A stretch of 64,000 nucleotides of DNA from Lacrimispora indolis DSM 755 (GCF_000526995.1 NZ_AZUI01000001.1:2232001-2296000), one strand, 5' to 3'. Shown: positions 27,586 to 37,382, counted from the stretch's first letter. Numbers and translations are program-made. Notes: a model not told the origin generated them from the letters alone.

Positions 27586-27846
27586 ATGAGCCCCGAAAAA
27601 AACCAAGGTATTTTACAGGAACTGGCTGAACATGTGTCTGAAGTCATTTATAAGCACACCGGCAGGAAGCCCAAAGAAGGCCCCGGTTCCACAGACAACA
27701 ACATACCGTTATCCATGGGCATCCCAAGCATTTGCTTTGGAGCCGTGAGGGGAGTACTGGCCCATACCAGGCAGGAATGGATTGAGACAGCCAGCTTAAA
27801 GGAGGGCCATAAGATCGCCTTTGAGCTCATATTATCTTATTTTTAA
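27586..27846 (+). pseudogene. C-terminal remnant of an M20-family peptidase
   Basis: About 80 codons read GPGSTDNNIPLSMGIPSICF and AHTRQEWIETASLKEGHKIA, the end of M20 dipeptidase/tripeptidase-like enzymes (metal-binding His in the HTR block). The rest of the gene, including the other metal ligands, is absent, because the sequence upstream belongs to the LytTR gene. The ATG at 27586 has no ribosome-binding site. A deletion remnant. Confidence 0.7.
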
Positions 27847-27866
27847 AATGATCAGTCTAATAAATG

Positions 27867-27904
27867 AAAATCAGGGCAAAACCATAAGGTTTTGTCCTGA
27901 TTTT
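27867..27904. terminator. Hairpin terminator after rubrerythrin (both directions)
   Basis: AAAATCAGGGCAAAACC (27867-27883) pairs with GGTTTTGTCCTGATTTT (27888-27904), 17 bp with one G-T pair and a 4-nt loop. A/T-rich ends on both strands fit termination of the minus-strand rubrerythrin gene. Confidence 0.75.
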
Positions 27905-27927
27905 CCCAACAGACTAAAAAATCTGTA

Positions 27928-28464
27928 TTAATAATTTTCTACTTTTCTTTCAAAATAAGCCTTTGGATGAGCGCAGGTCGGACAGACTTCCGGAGCCTCC
28001 GGTCCTTCGTGGATATAACCGCAGTTACGGCACTTCCAGCCAAGAGGGGCATCGCCCTTAAAGGTCTTATCGTTCTTTAAGCTGTCAAGGAGCTTTAAGT
28101 AACGTTTTTCATGAGCAGCTTCTACTTTTCCAACGAATTCAAATTTAAGAGCCAGTTCCTGAAAGCCTTCTGCTCTGGCGTCTTCAGCCATTCTCTTATA
28201 CATATCGGTCCACTCGTAATTTTCACCGGCAGCGGCATCCGCTAAGTTTTCTTCCATGGAACCAATTCCATGTAATTCCTTAAACCACATCTTAGCATGC
28301 TCTTTTTCCTGGTCGGCAGTTTCTAAGTATAGGGAAGCCATTTGCTCGTAGCCGGCTTTTTTTGCGGCTGAGGCATAATATGTATATTTGTTTCTTGCCA
28401 TGGACTCGCCTGCAAAAGCGTCTTTTAAGTTCTGTTCTGTTTTTGTTCCCGCATATTTGGACAT
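27928..28464 (-). CDS. rbr: Rubrerythrin
   Basis: 178 residues. An N-terminal ferritin-like four-helix domain has the diiron EXXH motifs ([39 protein letters not shown]). A C-terminal rubredoxin domain follows ([21 protein letters not shown]). It reduces hydrogen peroxide to water using electrons from reduced rubredoxin/NADH systems, protecting an anaerobe from oxidants. The frame is open to 28554, but [10 protein letters not shown] at 28464 follows AGGAGGG and is the family start. It follows the reverse rubrerythrin gene; no strong terminator lies between them, so co-transcription is possible. Confidence 0.95.
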   Translation of the reverse strand: MSKYAGTKTEQNLKDAFAGESMARNKYTYYASAAKKAGYEQMASLYLETADQEKEHAKMWFKELHGIGSMEENLADAAAGENYEWTDMYKRMAEDARAEGFQELALKFEFVGKVEAAHEKRYLKLLDSLKNDKTFKGDAPLGWKCRNCGYIHEGPEAPEVCPTCAHPKAYFERKVENY

Positions 28465-28572
28465 CGTATAAACCCTCCTGATTTGAATTGTGAATGATTT
28501 TACTTTGCAAACAGGGGAGCGGAGACCCGTTCTGCCGCTCCCGAAAGGTGCCAAATCCTTTAAGAAAGGATA

Positions 28573-29115
28573 TTAACCAAAGTATCTTTCTAATAAGCCC
28601 TTAAATGCCTTGCCGTGACGGGCTTCATCCTTTGCCATCTCGTGTACGGTATCATGAATTGCATCTAAATTCAATGCTTTTGCACGTTTTGCAAGGTCGA
28701 ATTTACCGGCAGTTGCGCCGTTCTCAGCAGCAACCCTTAATTCCAGGTTCTTCTTTGTGCTGGAGGTTACGCATTCGCCTAATAACTCTGCAAATTTAGA
28801 AGCGTGTTCAGCCTCCTCGAAAGCAGCCTTTTCATAATATAAGCCGATTTCAGGATAGCCTTCTCTGTGAGCAGCTCTTGACATTGCAAGATACATGCCT
28901 ACTTCGGTGCATTCGCCTTCGAAGTTCGCCCTTAAATCCATCATAATGTCTTCCGGAGAACCCTGTGCAACGCCGATTTCATGCTCGCAAGCCCAGGACA
29001 TGCTTTCATCCTGTAACTTGAACTTTTCGGAACCAGCCTTACAGACTGGACAGAACTCCGGAGCTGTCTCCCCTTCGTGAACGTAACCGCATACAGTACA
29101 AACCCATTTCTTCAT
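28573..29115 (-). CDS. Reverse rubrerythrin (rubredoxin domain first)
   Basis: 180 residues with the domain order opposite to classic rubrerythrin. The rubredoxin centre is at the N-terminus ([21 protein letters not shown], residues 6-33), then a ferritin-like diiron domain ([37 protein letters not shown]). Related clostridial proteins act as NADH-dependent peroxide/oxygen reductases and are strongly induced by oxygen through PerR. A perfect 7-1-7 palindrome fitting a PerR box lies 60 nt upstream, at 29175-29189. Confidence 0.92.
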   Translation of the reverse strand: MKKWVCTVCGYVHEGETAPEFCPVCKAGSEKFKLQDESMSWACEHEIGVAQGSPEDIMMDLRANFEGECTEVGMYLAMSRAAHREGYPEIGLYYEKAAFEEAEHASKFAELLGECVTSSTKKNLELRVAAENGATAGKFDLAKRAKALNLDAIHDTVHEMAKDEARHGKAFKGLLERYFG

Positions 29116-29174
29116 GATCTCATGTCTCCTTTTTATTTTTAATGATTTTTTAGTATGTTTATGGCAATCAATAA

Positions 29175-29189
29175 CAGTAATGATTACTG
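29175..29189. promoter_or_regulatory. Putative PerR box upstream of reverse rubrerythrin
   Basis: CAGTAATGATTACTG is a perfect 7-1-7 inverted repeat between perR and the reverse rubrerythrin gene. Fur-family regulators bind 7-1-7 sites, and PerR controls rubrerythrins in clostridia. Assignment is inference from architecture and neighbours. Confidence 0.6.
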
Positions 29190-29226
29190 ATATTAATTTA
29201 GCACATCTTTATCCTGATGTCAAGCC

Positions 29227-29622
29227 TTATCGATAATTATTTTCAGAACAGTCCTTGCAGGTGCCGTAGAAATAAATCGTGTGACTGTCTACTGTGCCGT
29301 CCACATGCTCCTGAGCCATCTGGTTGATGTCTCCCAAATGCTCCATGGGCAGATCATAGACCTTCCCGCACTTTTTACATACAAAATGATAGTGGGGTGA
29401 GGTGTCCGCATCAAAACGATCTGCACCATCTCCGCATGTCAGCTTTTTGATCTCACCCAGCTCAACCAAAAGGTTTAAGTTGCGGTAGACAGTTCCAAGG
29501 CTGATGTTGGGATATTCTTCACGGATCAATGTGTATAGGGCATCGGCGGTGGGATGGTCGTGCCTTGTCATTAGACAGGCCTTAATGGATTCCCGTTGAC
29601 GGCTATACTTTAATGTTTTCAT
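29227..29622 (-). CDS. perR: PerR-like Fur family repressor
   Basis: 131 residues. N-terminal winged helix (about 1-80, GTVYRNLNLLVELGEIKKL recognition region), then a metal-binding dimerisation domain with two CXXC pairs (CKKC, CKDC) for structural zinc and histidines in SPHYHFVCKKC for the regulatory metal. PerR senses peroxide by metal-catalysed oxidation and releases its DNA. Location beside two rubrerythrins supports PerR over Fur or Zur. A near-perfect 7-1-7 palindrome upstream of its own start suggests autoregulation. Confidence 0.85.
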   Translation of the reverse strand: MKTLKYSRQRESIKACLMTRHDHPTADALYTLIREEYPNISLGTVYRNLNLLVELGEIKKLTCGDGADRFDADTSPHYHFVCKKCGKVYDLPMEHLGDINQMAQEHVDGTVDSHTIYFYGTCKDCSENNYR

Positions 29623-29654
29623 GGCCGCTCCTTTTCTATAAATAATAATTATAT

Positions 29655-29669
29655 TAGTAATTGTTACTA
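29655..29669. promoter_or_regulatory. Putative PerR box upstream of perR
   Basis: TAGTAATTGTTACTA, a 7-1-7 inverted repeat with one mismatch, 33 nt upstream of the perR start. It shares GTAAT/TTAC half-sites with the box at 29175, which supports a common regulator and autoregulation. Confidence 0.55.
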
Positions 29670-29720
29670 TTTAATAATATAGGATTTCAGCCCTTTTGTC
29701 AATCCATAGTTAATATTTAC

Positions 29721-30659
29721 CTATATGTTCTCCCGTGCGATCCGTATGAATTCTTCCGTAGCCCGGGATAGATATCTGCCCTTGTGGCTGCCGAATGCCA
29801 GAACGCCGTGGCTGCGCCTGTAATTTAAGGAGAAGTAATGAAGACCGGCCTTTTTCATAATGTCATTGCCGGTGTTTCCGCTTCCGGACATGAACATTTT
29901 GGGATAAAAGGTGATCCCCATACCTTTGGCTGCAAGGGCGAGGACCGTTTCAATATTCTCTGTCTCCAGGAGGATAGAAGGGGTGAGCTGTGCTTCCTCA
30001 AAAATTTCATCGGCAATGGTCCGCACCCTGTTGCCTTTATTGATGAGAAGGTAGGGACAGTCCTTTAAAAGCTGCACGTCCGCATTTTCCTCCAGCACCT
30101 TGATCATCTCTTCCTGTTTTCCCGGGAAATACCGGTCCAGGATCTGATCAGGAACCACGAGAAGGATCTCTTCCTCACAAATGGGGACGGTTTCCACATG
30201 TTCCGCTTTAAAAGGAAGGAGGTCGATCATTAAATCGATGTTCCCGTGGATCAGGGCAGTGCTTAACTCGGAAGAATTCCCCTCTACCAGATGGATCTCT
30301 ATGTTTGGAAACTTTTCCTTGTAAGCAGGTAGAATGGCAGGGAGAAGAAAACGTCCCCTTGTGTGGGAAATGCCGATGGAAAGCTGTCCGGTGGTAAAGT
30401 CCTTGATATCGGCCAGCTCCCGGTAGGTCTCATCCTTTAAGTCCAGCATCTGCTTGGCCCGGACCTTTAAAGCCCGCCCTGCATAGGTCAGGGTAAGGGG
30501 CATGGTGCGGTTAAAAAGCTGGACATCAAACTCCTTTTCCAGATTGGAAATGTGACTGCTTAAGGACTGCTGGGAGATGTACAGCCGTTTGGCAGCGCGG
30601 GTGATATTAAGTTCCTCCGCAACCGCCAGAAAATATTCCAGGTTCAGGAAGTTGATCAT
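29721..30659 (-). CDS. LysR family transcriptional regulator
   Basis: 312 residues. N-terminal helix-turn-helix (NLEYFLAVAEELNITRAAKR, then LYISQQSLSSHISNLEKEF, residues 4-45), then a type-2 periplasmic-binding-like effector domain (about 90-300). The start overlaps the end of the PHP gene by 4 nt (30656-30659), so the two are co-expressed. LysR proteins usually regulate a neighbour; no metabolic operon is adjacent, so the target and effector are unknown. Confidence 0.9.
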   Translation of the reverse strand: MINFLNLEYFLAVAEELNITRAAKRLYISQQSLSSHISNLEKEFDVQLFNRTMPLTLTYAGRALKVRAKQMLDLKDETYRELADIKDFTTGQLSIGISHTRGRFLLPAILPAYKEKFPNIEIHLVEGNSSELSTALIHGNIDLMIDLLPFKAEHVETVPICEEEILLVVPDQILDRYFPGKQEEMIKVLEENADVQLLKDCPYLLINKGNRVRTIADEIFEEAQLTPSILLETENIETVLALAAKGMGITFYPKMFMSGSGNTGNDIMKKAGLHYFSLNYRRSHGVLAFGSHKGRYLSRATEEFIRIARENI

Positions 30660-31381
30660 AAATAAGCCTCCAGCTTTGGAATATAGGGAAGGAGCTTTTC
30701 AAAGGAGCTGTTTACGATAAGCTCTTCCGGGAAATTCATTTCATTGATAAGCTCCCAGGCTCTTGTGTGGTTTCCCACATCAGCTTCTATGTGGGCATCG
30801 CTGTCAATGATGACGGAAGCATGGTAGCGTTTGCACAATTCCAGCATGATCCGGTAATTTTCTGCAGCATTGATTCTTGCGCTTAATGGGTGAAGGGAGC
30901 TGGAATTAAGCTCCAAAAGGGTATGGTTTTCTGCGGCGGCAGAAACAAGGGTATCATAATCCACGGGAAAACGGCTGTCATCAGGGTGACCGATGATGTG
31001 GATCAGGGGATTTTCAATGGCCCCGATGTAAGCTCTTGTATTCTCAGCGGAAGTCCCGCTTTTATAGCATGGCTCATGGAGGCTTGCGATGGAGTAGTCC
31101 ATTTTTTCCAGAAGGCCTTTTCTTAAATCCACCCGGCCTGTGTAATCTAAAATATTAAGCTCAACACCCATGAGGATGTTCACCCCGCAGATATTACGTG
31201 GAATCACTTTGAAATTTATAAAATAAAACTCGTGGCATGTCCCTGGCATCTTTGGTGCATGATCCGTAGAGCCCATGAGGGCGAGGCCCTTTTCAGAGGC
31301 AGATTTGGCCATTTCATATAAAGTGTTGTATGCATGTCCGCTGGCTACGGTGTGGGTATGCAGGTCCATAATGTCGTTCAT
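30656..31381 (-). CDS. PHP-domain phosphoesterase (YcdX-like)
   Basis: 241 residues with the four PHP motifs: MDLHTHTVASGHAYNT near the start, GSTDHAPKMPG, HIIGHPDDSRFP and VIIDSDAHI. These bind a trinuclear metal centre and hydrolyse phosphoesters; close relatives are annotated as phosphatases of YcdX type. First gene of a two-gene unit with the LysR regulator. The substrate is unknown. Confidence 0.88.
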   Translation of the reverse strand: MNDIMDLHTHTVASGHAYNTLYEMAKSASEKGLALMGSTDHAPKMPGTCHEFYFINFKVIPRNICGVNILMGVELNILDYTGRVDLRKGLLEKMDYSIASLHEPCYKSGTSAENTRAYIGAIENPLIHIIGHPDDSRFPVDYDTLVSAAAENHTLLELNSSSLHPLSARINAAENYRIMLELCKRYHASVIIDSDAHIEADVGNHTRAWELINEMNFPEELIVNSSFEKLLPYIPKLEAYL

Positions 31382-31561
31382 AATTCTTGTCCTTTCTGTA
31401 TCAGCACCTGGAGGAAAGCTCCTTCAGTGGAAAATATTTCATTATATCATAAATATAACATATTTTTACTGAGAAAACTATAGAAATATCGGGCAGGATG
31501 TGATAAATATATAGTTAGATTTTATGCAGAACTGAGTATTTTATGAACGGAGGAAATTTCA

Positions 31562-32494
31562 ATGAGCGAAGAGATGAAGGCAGCGGACGGAAAAGAAGAA
31601 GTAGTGGAAACCATGGAGACTTACGCCGCAGAGCTGGAAGCGTCCTTTAAAAAAGTAAGAGAGGGAGATGTTCTTACCGGGACCGTTATCAGTGTAAATG
31701 AGGACATGGTTACCCTGGACTTAAAATATTATGCGGAAGGGATCATAGATAAGGAAAATTTAAGCAATGATCCGGAATTCGACTTATTAAGGGAGATCCA
31801 CCCCGGTGATGAGATCACGGCTATGGTCGTAAGCGCAGATGACGGGGAAGGGAATATTGTTCTTTCCAAAAAGTTAGCCAATGACCAGCTGGCATGGGAA
31901 AAGCTTGGTTCCATGTTAAATGACCGCACCATTGTCAAGGTGAAAATCGCCGAGATCGTAAAGGGCGGAGCGGTCGCCTATCTGGAAGGGATACGGGGAT
32001 TTATCCCGGCTTCCAAGCTTGCAGGGGAATATGTGGAGGACTTAGAGGAATATAATGGAAAAACAATTGATGTCACGGTCATCACCGCTGATGAGGAAAA
32101 TAAGAAGCTGGTGCTTTCAGGCAAAGAGCCTGCCCTTATGAAGCAGAAGGAAGAAACCGGCAGAAAGATCGCAAAATGCCAGGTTGGGTCTATCATGGAA
32201 GGAACGGTGGACAGCTTAAAGGACTACGGTGCATTTATTAACTTGGAAAACGGTCTTACCGGACTTCTTCATATTTCACAGATCAGCAGCCAGAGGATCA
32301 AGCATCCAGGTGTCGTGTTAAAGGAGGGACAGACGGTTAAGGTCAAGATCCTGTCCATTGCTGATAATAAGATAAGCTTAAGCATGAAGGCTGTTCAGGA
32401 GGAGGAAGAAGCCAGCCAGGAGGTCTTTGATTACAAGGAGGAAGGTTCCGCATTTACAGGGCTGTCAGCCCTCTTAAAGGGACTGAAATTTTAG
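31562..32494 (+). CDS. S1-domain RNA-binding protein (ribosomal protein S1 homologue)
   Basis: 310 residues with three S1 motifs at about 36-105, 120-190 and 205-275. The last has the best consensus (GSIMEGTVDSLKDYGAFINL, GLLHISQIS), flanked by an acidic start and tail. Short S1 homologues in Gram-positive bacteria bind mRNA and support translation of some messages. GGAGGA is well spaced from the ATG at 31562. Monocistronic by appearance. Confidence 0.88.
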   Translation: MSEEMKAADGKEEVVETMETYAAELEASFKKVREGDVLTGTVISVNEDMVTLDLKYYAEGIIDKENLSNDPEFDLLREIHPGDEITAMVVSADDGEGNIVLSKKLANDQLAWEKLGSMLNDRTIVKVKIAEIVKGGAVAYLEGIRGFIPASKLAGEYVEDLEEYNGKTIDVTVITADEENKKLVLSGKEPALMKQKEETGRKIAKCQVGSIMEGTVDSLKDYGAFINLENGLTGLLHISQISSQRIKHPGVVLKEGQTVKVKILSIADNKISLSMKAVQEEEEASQEVFDYKEEGSAFTGLSALLKGLKF

Positions 32495-32802
32495 AAAGTC
32501 GGGAAAAGGGATATAAAATATCATGTTTCTATGGTATAATGAATGCAAGCATTCATTATCTTGTGGCAGTCGCCAAATGCCGGTGAAGCGGCACTTGGTT
32601 TATTGCTTTCATGATATACTATTCTGGAGGAGCAGGGGCTGCCGGGCGATGGGGCTGCCCCTGTCTCACTGACTTGCGCGGGTTATAAGCCGAACAAATA
32701 TGCTTGCATATTCATTGGAAAAATGCCGCGGCAGCTAAGAAAAGCCCTCAAAGCGTGTTTTTCTTAGTCAGGAGTACGGATGCGAGAGAGGGGGAATGTG
32801 GA
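32495..32802 (+). other. Structured leader region upstream of the alarmone synthetase
   Basis: A gene-less stretch of 308 nt. A TATAAT-like -10 (ATGGTATAATG) lies at about 32533-32541, so a long leader is likely. It contains CCAAATGCCG pairing with CGGCACTTGG (about 32574-32599), CAGGGGC...GCCCCTG (about 32632-32664) and CTAAGAAAA pairing with TTTTCTTAG (about 32736-32768). I recognise no known riboswitch. Confidence 0.45.
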
Positions 32803-33480
32803 ATGAATATTCCCAAATCATTTAACCAGGTCGATCAATGGAAATCTGTGATGTTTTTGTATGACTCGGCATTAAAGGAAATCAGTACGAAAATTGAGAT
32901 ACTTAATAATGAGTTTGTGCATATCTACAATTACAACCCCATTGAACATATCAAGTCAAGGCTTAAGACCCCGGACAGCATCGTAAAAAAGCTGAAGCGG
33001 TACGGCTATGACGTGACGATCGACAATATGGTGGAAAAGTTAAATGATATTGCAGGGATACGGATTATCTGTTCTTTTACATCGGATATCTACCAGATTG
33101 CGGAGATGATAACAAAGCAAAGCGATGTTACGGTTCTTTATGTAAAGGATTATATTAAGTATCCAAAGCCAAATGGCTATAAAAGCTATCATATGGTAGT
33201 GACCATTCCCATTTATCTGACGGATGGGCCGGTGGACACGAAAGTAGAAATTCAGATCAGGACGATTGCAATGGATTTCTGGGCAAGCCTGGAGCATAAG
33301 ATATATTATAAGTTTGAAGGCAATGCCCCGGCATATTTACAGCAGGAACTGAAGGCCTGTGCAGATGTGGTGAATATGCTGGATGGAAGGATGTTTTCCT
33401 TAAACCAGGCAATTCTGGAACTGAGTGAGGCGCAGCAGAGGGAGACAGCAGGAGAGGACAGGATGGATGAGGAAGATTAG
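32803..33480 (+). CDS. Small alarmone synthetase (RelQ/YjbM type)
   Basis: About 225 residues with a single RelA/SpoT synthetase domain and no hydrolase or TGS domain. Visible motifs: RLKTPDSIVKKLKRYG (substrate loop), DIAGIRIICSF, YPKPNGYKSYHMVV (G-loop tyrosine) and VEIQIRTIAMDFWASLEHKI. It makes (p)ppGpp from ATP and GTP/GDP during stress. The frame is open from 32704, but MNIPKSFNQ at 32803 follows GAGGGGGA and gives the usual length. Terminated by a strong hairpin. Unusually long upstream region suggests regulated expression. Confidence 0.9.
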   Translation: MNIPKSFNQVDQWKSVMFLYDSALKEISTKIEILNNEFVHIYNYNPIEHIKSRLKTPDSIVKKLKRYGYDVTIDNMVEKLNDIAGIRIICSFTSDIYQIAEMITKQSDVTVLYVKDYIKYPKPNGYKSYHMVVTIPIYLTDGPVDTKVEIQIRTIAMDFWASLEHKIYYKFEGNAPAYLQQELKACADVVNMLDGRMFSLNQAILELSEAQQRETAGEDRMDEED

Positions 33481-33489
33481 ACTTAAAAG

Positions 33490-33527
33490 AAGGCAGCCTC
33501 GACGATTCCGCTCGCTGAGGCTGCCTT
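33490..33527 (+). terminator. Terminator after the alarmone synthetase gene
   Basis: AAGGCAGCCTC (33490-33500) pairs exactly with GAGGCTGCCTT (33517-33527), followed by a pyrimidine-rich tract. Confidence 0.7.
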
Positions 33528-33560
33528 CCTTCGTTCTCGTTGTAAAAAGAAGGTTATCGT

Positions 33561-35360
33561 ATGAGCACATTAACAAAAGACACTTGGAAGATCATAAAGT
33601 TCAATCAAAAGAATGCGTTTGTTTTTGAGCTGCTGTTTCGTCTGGTCACCACGACCCTGTACTTACTGCTCTTAAACAAAGGCCTTTTATTTACGTTGAG
33701 AATGGCCGGATACAGCTATTTAACTGCCGCCAACATCGGTTATTTCCTGGTAAAGCCCTGGACGATTCTTTTGATCGTAGTGATGGCGGCTGTGGGGATC
33801 CTGATCCTTACGCTGGAGACCGGCTGCCTTCTGACCTTATTTGAAGGGGCATTCTACTCCAGAAAGCTGAAGCCGTGGCAAATTCTGACGGGGGGCTTTT
33901 TTAAGCTGGCCCTTGAGATCCGCAGAAAGAACTGGCGGCTGGGGCTTCTGGTTCTGGCTGATTACGGGCTTGTGAACTTATATCTCATATACCAGATGCT
34001 GACCCATGTAAAACCGCTTAATTTTGTCATATCAGAGATCTTGAAAAAGCCTGTGGGAAGGGTATCTTTGGTGCTCCTTCTGCTGTTTCTTCTTGCAGTG
34101 GTCATTCCGGGAGTCTATACCTTCCACGCCTGCATGGTGGAACAGAAAAATTTCCGGGATGGGTATTTTAAAAGCCTGTGGCTTTTAAGGCGCCGGTTTT
34201 TAAAGGTAGCAGTTCTTCTGGCCTTCTATTATGCGGCAGCAGTGGCGGGACTTTGGCTGGTCTATGCATTCTGTGTGCTGATCGCTGCCGTGGGAGTGAC
34301 CCTGTTTACCGACAACAGCCTGGCCCTTGCAATCCTTCCGGCGGCATGTGACCGGATCGAGCTGGTGTTGATTTTTTTGACCAGCATGTTGCTGACCATG
34401 GGAAACTACGGGGCTTTAAGCGTCCAGTATTTCAGCTTCACCAGCAGACTTGTAAAAAAACGCAGAATCATGGATTATCATGGGAGTAAGTATGGAGACA
34501 GGAGGCTGGCGGCCCTGTTCATAGGAGCAGCTGCGGTATTCAGCCTGTCTTCTCTTTTCGGAGTGGTGCGCAACGGTTCCGCGATCACGGCCGACATGCT
34601 CAGCATGATTCAGATCACCGCCCACCGGGGCAGCTCCAGGGAGGCCCCTGAAAACACCATGGCAGCCATGACAAAAGCTGTTGACGATCTGGCTGATTTT
34701 GTGGAGATCGATGTCCAGGAGACAAAGGATGGCGTGGTGGTCCTGGGGCATGATGCCAGTTTAAAAAGGGTATCAGGGATAAACCGCCCCATAAGCTTTT
34801 ACACCTTTGAAGAATTGCAGCAGCTGGATGTGGGAAAGTGGTTTTCCCCTGATTACGAGGGAGAGAAGATCCCGTCTTTAGAGGAGGTCATGGAATACTG
34901 CAAAGGGCGGGTCAGCATAAATATTGAAATCAAGGACTTGGGAATCGGCAGCATGCTGCCGGATAAGGTAGTGGAATTGATTCAAAAACACCAGATGAGG
35001 GAACAGTGCGTGGTGACCTCTGTCCGGTTTTCCTATTTATCCAGGATCAAGGAGCTGGACCCTGAGATCCGCACCGGATATATTATTTCAGCCGCATACG
35101 GGGATTATTATTCCAGCGATATGATCGACTTCATCAGCCTCCGTTCCAGCTTTGTAAGCGAAAGACTGGTAGAAGCTGCCCATGAAAGGGGAAAAGCGGT
35201 TCATGCATGGACTGTGAACAGCAAAAGCGAGATGGAACGGATGAAAATGCTTGGGGTGGATAATATCATAACGGATTACCCGGTGCTCGCCAGAGAGATC
35301 GTATACCGGCAGGCGGCTACCGAAAGCCTTTTGGAATACTTAAGACTGGTATTAAAATAG
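33561..35360 (+). CDS. Membrane-bound glycerophosphodiester phosphodiesterase
   Basis: 599 residues. The N-terminal part (about 1-340) has some seven or eight hydrophobic helices of the GDPD membrane domain. The C-terminal catalytic (beta/alpha)8 domain begins at [15 protein letters not shown] (His355-Arg356), with [19 protein letters not shown] carrying metal- and acid/base residues, and ends with [24 protein letters not shown]. It cleaves glycerophosphodiesters to glycerol-3-phosphate, in lipid or teichoic acid turnover. dtd follows closely, suggesting a shared transcript. Confidence 0.92.
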   Translation: MSTLTKDTWKIIKFNQKNAFVFELLFRLVTTTLYLLLLNKGLLFTLRMAGYSYLTAANIGYFLVKPWTILLIVVMAAVGILILTLETGCLLTLFEGAFYSRKLKPWQILTGGFFKLALEIRRKNWRLGLLVLADYGLVNLYLIYQMLTHVKPLNFVISEILKKPVGRVSLVLLLLFLLAVVIPGVYTFHACMVEQKNFRDGYFKSLWLLRRRFLKVAVLLAFYYAAAVAGLWLVYAFCVLIAAVGVTLFTDNSLALAILPAACDRIELVLIFLTSMLLTMGNYGALSVQYFSFTSRLVKKRRIMDYHGSKYGDRRLAALFIGAAAVFSLSSLFGVVRNGSAITADMLSMIQITAHRGSSREAPENTMAAMTKAVDDLADFVEIDVQETKDGVVVLGHDASLKRVSGINRPISFYTFEELQQLDVGKWFSPDYEGEKIPSLEEVMEYCKGRVSINIEIKDLGIGSMLPDKVVELIQKHQMREQCVVTSVRFSYLSRIKELDPEIRTGYIISAAYGDYYSSDMIDFISLRSSFVSERLVEAAHERGKAVHAWTVNSKSEMERMKMLGVDNIITDYPVLAREIVYRQAATESLLEYLRLVLK

Positions 35361-35374
35361 ACAGGAGAATGGAT

Positions 35375-35824
35375 ATGAAGATTGTTTTACAGCGTGTTGC
35401 ACATGCAAAGGTCACAGTGGATGGGAAGCAGATCGGCGCCATAAAAAACGGTTTTCTGCTCCTTTTGGGAGTGTCTGATACAGATACGGAAGCCATTGCC
35501 GAAAAAATGGTTGATAAAGTATGCAAGCTGAGGATCTTTCCCGATGAAAATGGAAAGACCAACCTTTCCCTAAAGGATGTGGGAGGGGAGATTCTGGTGG
35601 TCAGCCAGTTCACCCTTTACGCGGACTGTAAGAAAGGCAACCGCCCAAGCTTTGCGAAGGCGGGAAGTCCCCAGCTTGCAAACAGCCTTTATGAATACGT
35701 GGTGGATCGGTTAAATTCCCAGGGAAACCGGGTGGAGCATGGAAGCTTTGGAGCAGATATGAAGGTAGAGCTATTAAATGACGGACCGTTTACGCTTGTT
35801 CTTGACAGCGAAGAAATCTGTTAA
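35375..35824 (+). CDS. dtd: D-aminoacyl-tRNA deacylase
   Basis: 149 residues, the usual DTD length. MKIVLQRV start, [17 protein letters not shown] (SQxT catalytic motif) and the cross-subunit NDGPFT (Gly-Pro type) motif near the end are present. It removes D-amino acids (and glycine) mischarged on tRNA. AGGAG at 35363 fits the ATG at 35375 (7 nt) rather than 35369 (1 nt). The start lies 14 nt after the GDPD gene. Confidence 0.95.
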   Translation: MKIVLQRVAHAKVTVDGKQIGAIKNGFLLLLGVSDTDTEAIAEKMVDKVCKLRIFPDENGKTNLSLKDVGGEILVVSQFTLYADCKKGNRPSFAKAGSPQLANSLYEYVVDRLNSQGNRVEHGSFGADMKVELLNDGPFTLVLDSEEIC

Positions 35825-35861
35825 TCAATTATCATAAAAAAACGATGGAGGAATCATAACA

Positions 35862-37256
35862 ATGGAAAAGACAAAAGGACAACAATTACAGGAGGAGCTG
35901 ACATTTAAATTTCCCCATATTGCAAAGGAAGTGCCAAGCCAGCGTGAGGAAGCGGAGATGTTCTGCGAGGGTTATAAGCGTTTCCTGGATAACGGAAAAA
36001 CCGAACGGGAATGTGTCAGAGAGGCTGTGGCAATGCTTGAGATGCAGGGATACCGTCCCTTTGACGGAGGAAAGACATATAAGGCAGGAGATAAGGTTTA
36101 CTTTGTGAACCGGGGCAAGTCCATCATCGCAACCACCTTCGGCAAAGCGGGAATGGAGCAGGGGCTTCGCATCAACGGTGCTCACATCGATTCTCCAAGG
36201 CTTGACTTAAAGCCCAACCCTGTTTATGAAAAGAATGACCTGGCCTATTTTAAGACCCATTATTACGGCGGCATCCGGAAATACCAGTGGGGAACCGTTC
36301 CTCTGGCAATGCACGGAGTTGTGGTAAAGAAAAACGGTGAGATCGTGGAAGTAAACATCGGGGAAAAGGAAGGCGATCCCGTGTTCTGTGTGACGGATTT
36401 ACTTCCCCATTTGTCAGGAGAACAGAGTGAAAGAAAATTAAGGGATGGGTTAAAAGGAGAGGAGCTGAATGTACTCATTGGTTCCATTCCATTTATTGAC
36501 GAAGCAGAGCTTAAGGACCCTGTGAAGCTTCTGGCCTTAAAGCTCCTCAATGACCGCTACGGGATCACGGAAGCGGACTTTTTGCGGGCGGAAATCGAAA
36601 TGGTGCCTGCCCAGAAGGCCAGTGACGTAGGGCTGGACCGCAGTATGATCGGCGCTTACGGACAGGATGACAGGGTATGTGCCTATACGGCCCTGATGGC
36701 GGAGATCGATGCCAACATGCCTGAATTTACGACTCTCACCGTTCTTGCAGATAAAGAGGAGATCGGTTCCGACGGAAATACCGGCTTAAATTCCGACTTT
36801 GTGCTTCACTATATTGAAGATCTGGCTGCCATGGCCCATGTTGATGTGAGAAAGGTGCTTAGAAATTCCATCTGTTTGTCCTCAGATGTCAATGCGGCCT
36901 ATGATCCCACCTTTGCCCAGGTATACGAGGAGCGCAATTCCTGTTTCTTAAACAAGGGCTGCGTTCTGACCAAGTACACCGGCGTCCGTGGAAAAGCCGG
37001 CTCCAACGATGCCAGCGCCGAGCTGATGGCAAAGATCATCGCAATGATGGAGCAGGAAGGCGTTTACTGGCAGATCGGAGAGCTGGGGGCTGTGGATCAG
37101 GGCGGCGGCGGCACCATTGCCAAATATGTTGCACATATGAATGTGGATGTGGTGGATTTAGGAGTTCCCATTCTTTCCATGCATTCTCCCTTCGAGCTTT
37201 CTGCCAAGCTTGATGTATACAATACATACAAGGCTTTCCGGGCATTTTATAAATAA
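35862..37256 (+). CDS. M18 family aminopeptidase
   Basis: 464 residues. Metal and catalytic residues of the M18 family are visible: NGAHIDSPRLDLKPNPV (first His ligand and Asp), DKEEIGSDGNTG (catalytic Glu and Glu ligand), SSDVNAAYDP and MHSPFELSAKLD (final His ligand). Zinc aminopeptidases of this kind remove N-terminal acidic or neutral residues in the cytoplasm. GGAGGAA stands about 10 nt before the ATG. Single gene, followed by an AT-rich spacer. Confidence 0.92.
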   Translation: MEKTKGQQLQEELTFKFPHIAKEVPSQREEAEMFCEGYKRFLDNGKTERECVREAVAMLEMQGYRPFDGGKTYKAGDKVYFVNRGKSIIATTFGKAGMEQGLRINGAHIDSPRLDLKPNPVYEKNDLAYFKTHYYGGIRKYQWGTVPLAMHGVVVKKNGEIVEVNIGEKEGDPVFCVTDLLPHLSGEQSERKLRDGLKGEELNVLIGSIPFIDEAELKDPVKLLALKLLNDRYGITEADFLRAEIEMVPAQKASDVGLDRSMIGAYGQDDRVCAYTALMAEIDANMPEFTTLTVLADKEEIGSDGNTGLNSDFVLHYIEDLAAMAHVDVRKVLRNSICLSSDVNAAYDPTFAQVYEERNSCFLNKGCVLTKYTGVRGKAGSNDASAELMAKIIAMMEQEGVYWQIGELGAVDQGGGGTIAKYVAHMNVDVVDLGVPILSMHSPFELSAKLDVYNTYKAFRAFYK

Positions 37257-37382
37257 TAACGGAATTTTGAAATTTTTGTTAATTTCGGGAAAAAGCTTTT
37301 TTTACCTTGTCTGATATGGTATAACTGACTGGAAGCGGTTTTTTTATTAACTATTAAAAATAGAAAGAAAAAGGATTGTATT

